64,000 nucleotides of DNA from Asterias rubens. Taxonomy: Eukaryota; Echinodermata; Asteroidea; Forcipulatida; Asteriidae. A program made the position numbers and the translations under genes. The DNA is taken from contig NC_047068.1 of the NCBI RefSeq assembly GCF_902459465.1, positions 11,346,001-11,410,000 of the forward strand, given 5' to 3'. The stretch's first letter is position 1. Each line of letters starts with the position of its first letter. Positions 46,201-58,200 of this stretch are shown one piece after another. Below the pieces are notes generated by a model. That model saw nothing but the letters and a program-made list of their open reading frames with translations. It searched no databases and was not told the origin of the DNA.

Positions 46201-49200
46201 AAGGCAAAAACTATTGGATTCAAATGACAAGATTAGAAAATTCCATGTCAAAACGCATCTGATGACAAAATACCTTCTCAGTTCGGAATTCATGAATCAA
46301 TTAGCTGGAACTCCCTACTCGACTCCAAAAATAATGACTTGAGAAACACTGGTCCGACCATCAATTTCAATATATATATAGCCCATATCACCAATGTTGC
46401 AGTTTTCCAGTCAAGAGGGCCTAATAAGCATGTAAGCTTTTAAGTCCAGGCACATCCAGGTAATTTCCTTCCTCCATGATCATCCTTCAATCCAGGCCAA
46501 AATGCTTGGGCCTCCTGACAGTAAACATACCTTCCCCTGTCCTTCCACTAAATGGTATTAGATTTGTTTGTTAGGATTCTTTTCCCAGTTTAAGGCTTTC
46601 GATTCACAGTGGTTAGGTCTATAATACTTTGATTCAAACCTGGTCATTTTAGAATGAGTTTGTCTTGTCATTTGATCCAGTACATGTGTAAAGGTCTCAT
46701 AATTCAAACGTTGTCCCACATCTTGCAGGAAATACTGTATGTAACAGCGCCAGGAGCGTCACTGAGTGACGGACATGGGCGCTATAAAAGAAGCCACTAT
46801 TATTATTATTGTTATTAGTTGTTCTTGTCTTTCTGCTAACATGGTAACTGTTTTATGTCATCATTAATAATACCTAAGTCACAATTAAAGCGGAGGGCGG
46901 ACAGCGTGTGCGATATCTAGGCATCGACCGGCTTGTAAAGGTCGACGAAAGACCTTGACTTTCACTACTAATTGGTGCACAGATTTTTTCTGTAGTGGTT
47001 TTAAGCATTACTCTGCTCCCATACAAGACTCAGAAAACTCGTAGCATACTGAGCTTACATCAATTTTGGGGAGGAAAACCAAAATAATTAGTATGTTATT
47101 TCTACGTACCGTTGCTTTGAACCAATGCATTTGTAACTTGGCAATTTTGCATTTCATCTGCACACAATACATGAGAAAATTGAATTAGCTGATTGCAAAC
47201 TGCTTACCAGCTAAAAGGACCTATTGCATAAAAAATGCAAAAAATAGTTAATGACAAGCAGCCGATTTCACGAAACTTTACGCAACTGCGTAAGTCCACT
47301 TGCGCAACGTTATGGCGTAAGTTGCGCCATAAACAGTGCGCAAGTGGACTTACGCAGTTGCGTAAAGTTTCGTGAAATCGGCTGCTGGAACCTACATGTA
47401 GGAGAGTCTTTCTTGAAGGCTAAAAACACAAAAAACATGGACATAAATATGTGTAACAGAAGCAGTGAAGTGGAAATGAATAGAGAGAGCCTCAGAAAGC
47501 ACACGTAATAAGCCAGGGTTCAAATAATGAATAAGGAGACAGGCAGACAGGGGGTCCAGGGAAGTGGTTGGTTTGTTTTTTGTTGCCATTTAGCCTTCAA
47601 TGCTAACTCTGCTAGTGTCAAAACATCAGGCCAATAAATAATTCTGTGTGCACAATACTTCAATATATGATTATTTAGTTCTTGTTTATGTTTTTTTTAA
47701 TCTGGGCAAACTTGTATAAGCCTTTTTGAGGTATGGCGGATGTGATACGCGCATCATACGCGGCAACTGATGCCACGCTCACCAGGTTAAGTGTAAATGC
47801 CGCATAGCCTAACAAAATGCGCACGTCACCGAATAACACACGTTCTATTTCTATGGTCAATACGCACAAATTTACCCAAACCTTGTAGTGTCGTAGCATT
47901 GTGTCCGCCATATCTCAAAAAGGCTTATCATGTTTACTCGCAATGAAGTGCACCTAGACTTACAGGTTAGCAGTGTAGGCAGTCGCTGTAATCATGACTA
48001 CCACATTTAACTGGCTGCAAATGCAAAGTCCAATGTTATCGGACAAGCCAGATGCTATGTTGATTGGTGTGTACATGTGGTTAATGTCTAACTTGATTTA
48101 CCATTACAGGCTTTCAGTCACTTCACTTTTGAGAGGTCTGGGCATAAGTTGATCGTTGTTGACATTCAAGGTGAGTGTACCGACCTACATCTTGCTATAT
48201 CAAATTCAAAACAACAACAAAAACAAAAACTCCACCTTCGGCCCGAGCAAGCCCTGGTGCCAAGACACATTAGATACCCTGGGATCTAGATTCCAAAGGT
48301 TATATTGAATTCCAAATTGAAAGCTGACATTTATGATGTCTATCATGTACGTTGTAAAGTAAAGGGAAAATATACCTTTGAACCGTTCGATTGTTTTAAC
48401 CCTTAATGTATACAATAAAACTAACCTGTGAAAATATCATTTGAAAGAGTGGTAGCGGTTTTGAGATTTTAGTGAAAATCTGGAGCGAATAATCTCCGCG
48501 ATGGAGGAATAATCCATAATTACAATACACAATCTGAGAAATGTGTCATGCAGAAGCATTTCTGAGATTGGAACATTGTTGAATCCCTCTTTCTAAAACC
48601 ACATTCCTTTGAGCGGAATTCTCTCTCAAAGTGTCAAATACTGGTGTTTCTGATCAGCAGAGTGTGGGTTTGTATCCCCAGTCAAGACAATTGTGGCCAT
48701 AAGGAGGTTATCATAAAGGGAGTCAAGTTGTCCTACGGGTATAGTTCACCTTGGAGGACACTGGTTCAAATCAAAACTTAGACTGATCCTAATGCATGTT
48801 GTCCCTGCCAGTACTCTGGTCCCTATCTTCAACTATATGTTAAGGAGCTTAGAGGCTGGCCTGCGGTAGGCGCTTTACAAAACGTACTATTATTGTTATT
48901 CCTGTATTTACATTTTGCGTAGAATACAGACCCATATTATTGCATATTACCAAAAAGATGAAATATTTACAGTAGAAGTAAACATTCCTTAATAACAATC
49001 CTCGTGATTTGTTTTCTCCAGGTGTTGGAGACTTGTACACAGATCCGCAGATCCACACAGCTACTGGCACAGAGTACAATGAAGGCAATCTCGGGACTCG
49101 TGGCATGGCACTGTTCTTTTCTTCACACGCCTGTAATGAGATCTGCCATGGGCTCAGTCTCACTCCGTTTGACCTTCATCCCAGTGAGATAGCTGATCAT

Positions 49201-52200
49201 GAGAGTCTGGTTATCAGACAGGTAAGTTGATAGACTTGTGGACAAGTCGATTATGGCGTAATGGTTCTCTCATGCAAAGCTGCTGGCTGCAGACTACTTT
49301 CCATTAAATGAGACTGCACAGAAAAATCCTGCATAACAGAAACTGGTTCCAGCCAAAATTCCATAAAGTTTACATCATTACTACCGGTGCCACACTCGTT
49401 TTTTGCTTAGCTAAGAAATTTGCCACCAAGATTGGGGCCACCTCCATTGAGCTTTGTGTGAAAAGTGTAAATTATTGATATGATCCCTATACTGGTGTTA
49501 AAGTGACTTGACGTGTCTCTATCTTCTAGCGGAGATCTTCTACACACGTGCGAGGAACCGAGAACAACGTCTTACGTCCTCGTCACCGCCCATCCATCTC
49601 TCCCTTGGACGTGACCAAGTATGTCATCTTGGAGAGGTCAATCTCTGAGTGTTCTGCCGAGTCCTTATCACCAGATATTACTCCTTCGGTGTCTTACGAG
49701 ATCGCATCGTCTCCTGAAGATGTCAGCATGTCACCTAAGGATAATATGTTTCTGAGAGATCACTTCTTTCCGTCGCGTCGTCGTCGCTACGACTCTGAAG
49801 GGGATTCATCGAGGATTCGGAGTGAGTCGGATAGCGATACTATGACCAGGGTAAGTCAGGAATCTTCATTGTATATTGGCCCAAACCCTGCCCTAATGTA
49901 AGAATCCCATAAACCTCTGTGCCCATACACCATAAACTTGAGTTTATCCAAAACTATGTACCCATTTACCACAAACTCTGTACCCATTTACTATAAACCC
50001 TGTACCCATTTACCATAACCCCTGTACCCATTTACCATAAACCCTGTACCTATTAACCATAAATCCCGTATCCATCTACCACAAACCCTCTACCCATTTA
50101 CCATAACCTATACTTGCCCATTTAACATTACCTATATCTACCCATTACCATAAACTATGTACCCATTTACCAGAAACCCTGTACCCACCTACTATAAACC
50201 CTGTATCCAGTTACCGTAAAACCCTACATGTATGCTATACCATGAACCCTGCACCCATATTTACCTTACCCTGTACCCCATCTAACAAGTCTTGTACTCA
50301 TTTACCATAGACCCTGTACCCATTGTACCCATTTACCAGTTTACCATAAACCCTGCACCCATATTTACCTTACCCTGTACCCCATCTAACAAGTCTTGTA
50401 CTCATTTACCACAAACCCTGTACCCATTGTACCCATTGTACCCATTTACCAGTTTACCAGAAAACCTGTACCCATTTACCAAACCCTGTACCCATTTGCC
50501 ACCATAAGTCTTGTGCCCATTAACCTCATACCCATGATCAGTAAACTGTTTTAGAAACAAATATGCCCCAAATCCTTTGCTCTGAGAATTTGTTTATACT
50601 ATCTGAATTCAAGCGACAAATCTTGATACCTAAGATTCAAGGTCTTAAAGTAATCACTTTTTAATGTTGTCTTTCATTTGGGTCATTAGGAGACAGGGTC
50701 TTCAACCAAAGTAAGTTACACATGGTGCTATCTACTTAATACTTGTCACCAATTTCTGACATCCTGATGTTCTGTTACTTGTTCTTTTTTATAACTATTC
50801 TAAAGTCATTTAGGGGACGCTTTTTTTGCATCGGGGTTTTGCTGTTGTTACAAAATGTTATTTTGGTTGGTTTTGGGGGAATTAATCAATATAACCATTA
50901 AACTAATAGGTTGAACTTGCTTGGTTACTAATCCTCAAAAAAATCTTGAGCTTTGCTAAAAGGTGCCCTTACAAAGTGTATGGGGTATTCCCATGTACGT
51001 GCTACATGTACAGGTAGCCCTATATAGGACTCTTTCTCTGTACATAGATACAGAGTCCTAACTACTAAGGCCCATTTCTGGGGCGGAAAATTTTCAAAGC
51101 TTCATACATGTAACTCAAATCTTACCTGCAACAAGCCACTAATTTGAACAGATTCACATTCCATGGCGGCATACATTTTTCTGCGTTGGGTTTTGGTCGT
51201 CATATACTCTTCACAAATCCGTCATTTTTGTGAAATAATGCAGCTCCCAATGTTAACAAAATTCCTGTTTTGATCGTTTTCTCACAGTTTTGTCTGCTGC
51301 CTTGCGTACGCGTATACATTCGCGTGCAAGACGCAAGATGCAAGACGCATGAATTCTGGCTCACCGTATCTTGACTGCACAGCGTTTAACACGCAAACGC
51401 AACGCAAGATTTGCGCGTCGTGCGTCTTGCGTACACACAGCAGACTGTGAGAGTACGAACAAAAATTTGAATTTCTTAACGTTGGGAGCTGCATTATTTC
51501 ATGAAAATTACGGATTTGTGAAGAATATATGACGATCGAAACCCACCGCAGAAAAATATATGCTGCCATGGAATGTGAATCTGTTGAAATTGGTGCTTTC
51601 TTGCAGGTAAGATTTACGTTATGAAGCTTTGAAAATTTTCCGCCCCAGAAATGGACCCTGATATCCAGGCAACACTAGTACAATACGTAAGGCCGCCAGG
51701 GCTACATGTACAGGCTACCATCAGGCTAGGCCATTGGGGGCAAATGCAAAAATTGATTGGTTAAGATTGTTGTTCTGCTTGTATTTTGATACATGGACAT
51801 GTTTCAACGATTTTTGAATAAATAGAATAATTGCGAGTAGACTAGATACTTTTATCAAAGTTGTAGAGTTTTAGATGTACATGTACACCTGTTTTCACAC
51901 TAGTTCTAAATAGAAACAAAAATAGTTCTCACAAAGTGCTCTCCCACCCAAATTACCTGTGCTGCAAATGTATGTCTCCAAAAAGTGGGAACAGCTCCAC
52001 GTACCAACAAGCCAACTGGCAGAGACATCTTTTGTTCTTTCCTTTGTCCTTGTAGTAAGAACCTCCCATAGACTCATTGAGCACCCCGGTCTTAAGAATT
52101 CCCCTATGGAGACTAAGCTTGGGCGATATCACGATATTATCGAATATCGCGATATTAATTTGGACACTATTTCGATATCGGATGGATTTGGTTTTAATCG

Positions 52201-55200
52201 AAATATCGATATATCGCGATATAACGCGATATATCGTGATATATCAATTAAATATCGTGATGTATTTGCTAGCTGAGACATCTTGCACCCCTTAGGTTTG
52301 GAGTAAAACCAGAAGAATAGGTCATTAGAACACCTCTCTTATGCTAGGACTGTCTGTTCTACAACTTTCACTTGGAGTTTTAAGACTGATGATGTCAAAT
52401 TTCATTATTGTCGGCGATATATCGTGAATAAAATAAATCGATATCGCCCAAGCTTAATGGAGACCTTTTGTGTTCTCTTTTCTGTTTTGTTTTGGGTCTC
52501 CATAAGGTAGTGAACATGAAATCACACCTGGGGTCAATTTCACAAAGAGTAAGGGGATATAAAAAATGTATAGCAAGTCCTAAGTCAGGATGACTAACTT
52601 GTCCTAACTCCAGATAAGACTTATGTCTAAACTCTTTGTGAAATTGACCCCTGCTCTGTGTTACATACCCTCGATTAAATATCTTGATGTATTTGCTAGC
52701 TGAGACATCTTGCACCCCATAGGTTTGGAGTAAAACCAGAAGAATAGGTCATTAGAACACCTCTCTTATGCTAGGACTGTCTCTTCTACAACTTTCACTT
52801 GGAGTTTTATTACTGATGATGTCAAATTTCATTAATCGCGATTATATCGAATATGATTTTCAAATGTTGACTTGAGTGTGGTTATACAAAATTCTATTAA
52901 TTATCAAAATGCTAACCACAAACACAAGCTAGCGAGGTTTCCTCGTACCGCATACAGTGTATCGCTATATGCGGCTGGGCGGTACAGTGGCTAAATGGTT
53001 AAACTAATTATGTGACGTCGCTCTATTGATGAAAGTGTCGATATTCGATTATATCGAATATGATTTTCAAATGTTGACTTGAGTGTGGTTATACAAAATT
53101 CTATTAATTATCAAAATGCTAACCCATAACACAAATAAGATAATCTCTTACTGATAATAATGAAATAAAACAAACTTACCGGTTATGAAGACTCTGGTCG
53201 TGTAAAATAAATTCTGGTCCAGTAAAACAGTAACACATTTTGGGCTACAAACCTTTTACAGTTAGTTTTCTAGAATTTTACGCCAAATTGCAGCCCTGTG
53301 TAGGTGGAAGGGAGACTTTCATTGATGTAGAGTCCAAAGTATTTTTGTTTTCATTGGTTTTAATATTGTATTTCTATTGTCATGATTGTTAAGGAATTTT
53401 GATTTGGATTTGTTGATGTTAGCCACATACATAGAAACTTTCTCTACAAGTGGACATCTCTTTACTTTGTTTATTTACCACATCTTATGCACGTTTAGAA
53501 TATTCATGTGTACATATTGTATTAAATGTGCAGTCACAACCACACATCACCTTTAAGTTTCTATCCCCTTGTCAGCTTCATAAGCAATTATTTTATCTTA
53601 GTTCCTTTAAGATATGCGTACTCCTCAACAACAGCACAAGGGGAATTGCAGATTTGGCTTAATAATGAAAAGATTGTGAAAAATGCATTCATATTGAAAA
53701 CAAACTGTGTGCCGTGTATTACTGTAATAATTGATAGTCATAGATTGGTGGTTAATGTTACATGTAAATATTATGACAAATATTACTGTTTGGCTGTTAT
53801 AGTGCCACTATCTTTCTTGATAAGTTTACCTAAAATCAGCATTATTTCAACAAAAACTAATCTATGACCCTACGCTTACTTTACCTCTCCTGAAAAAAAC
53901 AAAATAGGAAATCAAAGATTTTCAAATGTGACTAAATAATGAAATGATTGTAACAATGGCATGCATATTTGAAAAGATGTGCGGTGTGTAAATAACTGAT
54001 ATTTATAAGTTTGATGTTAAATTCTCATAATTAGAATTTGATCAAAGATTGGCAATTGCATTCTGCCTGCAATATGATGTCATGTGGTGAATGCATCTAC
54101 ACAGTACACAGTCAACCCTCCTACTGTCTAACCATCCAATACCATCCACTGATACTAGCTTAATAAGTTGACAGTTTGCATCAGACCTATGCAGTTGAAT
54201 GGTTTCCAATGGTTTGTCAATTTACCAGAGAGTAAGTGGGTTGAAAACTTGAAAAAAAAAGCTCCGCTGAAATTCTTTGCATTGACCGCCATCGTTGATG
54301 CAACATGCACGATGTGAAGAGCTCTCATTGCCCGAGAGTCATGCACAGTGCAAACTCGCGTGCATGTTTCCAATGTGTTACAATCAAAGATGGTGATCAA
54401 TGACATCATGTGCAATCCATCTATAGCTTCAATACATTTTCATCATCTGTAGAGGCCGAATCAATGGTTTATCAAGCATGTTGTACTTGTGGAAATTCCT
54501 GTCACAAAGTATACTAAACTTTTCCAGGACGAACGTAGGGTAAAAAAAAAAATACGCCACTCGGATGAGCACACCGGGGTCGACCTGGGGAAGCTAATCA
54601 AACGCACCCTATGGTTTATCAAGAATGTTGCACTTGATTGAAATTCCTGTCACAAAGTATCAGCGAATGATAGTTTTGTTTTGTTTTTCTTGCGACGCTT
54701 TCTTTGTCTTTAGGAAGAGGAACGGCAGGCCATGATGAGAAATAAGACGCACAAGGCATCCTCAGTGAATATTGAAGTAGCTATGAGGGAGAGATTGGAC
54801 ATGAAAAGAAAGATGGGAGGATCGGTACTGGGACAGGTAATATCTTATTTATTAGCTTCAAGCAATCTTGTAAGCGTTGCGAAAAGGCACTGGACACGTT
54901 TAGTTTTCAAACTCCAGTATTTTCACTTGGCGTTACCCAACATATGCATAAAATAACAAATCTTTGAAAATTTGGGCCCAACTGGTCATCAAAGTTGCAA
55001 GAGAATAAAGGAAAGATCAAAACACTCTTGTTGCACAACTTTGTGTGCTTTCAGGTGGCTTCAAAGGCTTCAGCTGAAGTCTTTTATTTTTTGAGTGAGA
55101 TTTTACTTCTTTCTCAAAAACTACATTACTTCAGAGGGAGCCGTTTCTCACAATGTTTTATAATATCAACAGCTCTCCATTGCTCTTTACCAAATAACAT

Positions 55201-58200
55201 TTTTGCTAACAACAAGTTTGAGTAATTACCAATCGTGTCCAGTGCCTTTATAAACGCAAAGTCTGTGGTTTTTTTTTACCGTTTGATTGTTTGACATATA
55301 AAAAGTTCATTTCAAAATAGGTTGTCTTTTTCAAGATATAAAAAATCACAAAAAATTGGAAGCAAGCAAGTGTATGTTTTTTTCTTAAGTTCTTCTAGAG
55401 CTGCACCTTTGAATGATTTACAGGAAAGTGCGTTTTATAAACGCCATTTTACTATTATAATTGTTATTTTCTAAAGAAAGTATTAATTATGACCAAATGA
55501 AATTAATAAAATGCATATTTTTTTTCCCCAAGGTGCATTTGGATCTTGCCAAGTACCACGATATCGGCCGCTTCGTTGAAAACCCTGATGATCATAACAC
55601 GAGGGCAGCCTTTTATCATCTGGAGCAGGCGTCTCATTGCGGAACCATGGAGGCCATCTTGGCACTGGCTAAGATTTATCTCAACTTGCCTCATGCAGTT
55701 CTTGAGAATGTCACCATGGATGTAAGTAGGCAAGCAAATAGATGCCCATCAACAACGTTAAGCAAATTGGTGACACCGTTAGATCTCTCTTATTTTTAGT
55801 ATCGGTGGCTCTTAAAGTCACTGGACACGTTTGGTAATTGTCAAAGACCAGTTTTCTCACTTTGTTTATCCCAACATATGCATAAAATAACAAACCTGTG
55901 AAAGTTTGCAAGATAACAATGTAAGAAAGAACACCATTAATGCACAGATTTTTGTGTTTTCAGAGGCCTAAAAGGGCTTAACAAGCCTGAAGTATTTTAC
56001 TTAAAAGGGCTTAACAAGCCTTAAGTATTTTACTTAAAAGGGCTTAACAAGCCTGAAGTATTTTAATTCACTGCAAAAACAGCCCTGTGACATCACTGTT
56101 CACTTTGCATTGGCAGGAATTATGAACCAGGCTTAACACATACACTGTTTCTAATTTGAAAGCAGGAAAATGAAGAGAATGTTAACGACGGATTGGATTT
56201 AATGGAGCAGGCAGCTGAGGCTGGTGATAGAGCAGCTATGATTTACTTGGCCAATGCTTTTCAGACAGGATTGAACCTTGGAACTAACAGGTAACTTCAG
56301 CAACTCTTTGAAACCCTTTCATGCACCATTTATTTTTGTGATAAATTGATCATGCACACATTGCATGTAAATGTTTGTTAAATTTTGGCAACACCAAGCA
56401 GGTTACATAGCACCAAAAGAGTCCCCTTTCCCATTCTGAAAACTGTGTGGTCGTGCGATCTTTATTCTTCATTGTACAACTATATTTCTGAAGTGATTAA
56501 GTCACCTGTCAGCGCTAGAAAGAAAAGAATCATAGTTTGATTTATACAGATAAAAATAGTCAGAATCATAAAGAAATGAATAAGTTTTTAGTGTTTCCTT
56601 CCTCAGAAAACAGCAACAAACTGTCACAGTATTCTTATACAAACATAAAATCCATACACATTTCCGGACATGACAGACGGTACCAACTGCATCTCTGGTC
56701 ACATCATTCACGAACGGACACAACCCTCAATTATCTGAGAAACCGATTTATACATCAATCTTTTCTCAGATTCAAACAGATAGGCCACGACCCGCCAGGC
56801 AACGTGCGAACAGTTAGTTACAAACCATTCACTTAACATGCAATGTGACTCCCGAAACTGCAGTCTATAGCAGAGGGTAGCTGCATGTGATGTCGGTGCA
56901 AGTGGTCACTATGACTGAGTTTGATTTTTCAAAAATGGTTCATACAAAAACCATATTGTTTTTCGACGAGTTTCCTATATGTAGCTTGCTGTAGTCTTCT
57001 TAGGCCCTAGACTTAAGTAGATTTTGGAAGTGTCATGACCGAGCGCTTTAAAGCACCGAATTCAAACTCTGGTGTTTCTGATCAGCAGAGTGTGGATTCA
57101 AATCCCCAGCCGTGACACTTGTGTCCTTTAAGCAAGACACTTAACCATTGCTTTGTCCTTCGGATGGGACGTAAAGCCGTTGGGCCCATGTGTTGTGTAA
57201 CGCATGTAAAAGAACCCAGTGCACTTATCGAAAAAGAGAAGGGGTAGCCCCGGTGTTTTCCGGGCTGTGGCTGCTGTAATCATGGTAATTGGGTCTCAGA
57301 ATTCATAACTTTAATAACCAATCTTTGTGTGTAATGTATATATAATACTTAGTGCCTTGAGTACCTTGTTTGGTAGATATGTGCCCTATATGAGACTTTG
57401 CTGATATTATTGTTATTATTAGATGATGCTTGTTTTTAAAAATAAGGAATTGTACAGCCCGAAGCATTTACCTTTGTCATGTTTGTTATGGTCAATGTAA
57501 TTGTGCCTTATCAACCTAACAATGATTTTATTATTAACTGTCCTAATTATTCCGATCATGTGATTTGTACTTGCAGGGAGATAATGTGGACTGAGGCTAT
57601 ACATTGGAGTCAGTCGGCTATTTCAATGTCCAATGAGGATGAAGACGGAGAATTTGACTGCCTGAATGAGGATCCCAACTACATGCTGTTGGTCAAACAA
57701 GCTGATATGTATAGGACGGGGGGACATGGATTGGACAAGAACTCCCAGAAAGCGGGTGAGTACCTCACCTGTTCATTGTTTTTCTTGCTTGTGAATTTTG
57801 GCTTCCCTTACACAGCGAGCACAAAAATTCGCTGTTTGCACAGTAAACCCGGTTCATACTTCCTGCGAATGCGAATGTATGAACCGAATCTTGACGTCTC
57901 AAATTCGCAACAAATAATTCGCAGCAGTTCAACTCTGCCCAACTCACTTGCGAAAATCACGTCAAATTTCGCTTCAGATGAAGTATGAACCGGGCTCAAG
58001 CGATGAATGACACGAGCATGAAATTGGGCCAAGCTCAGAAGATTTTCCACTGACATTTTTTAATTTGTGTTTTTCAATTGTGATTTTTTTCTCTACTGTT
58101 TTTTTATTTGTTTTGAGTGTTTTTTCATGAAGGTGTATTTTCTTCCCTTATACTTTGATTCGTCCTATTTTAATTGCATGTCTGTAATTTTTTTAAGTGT

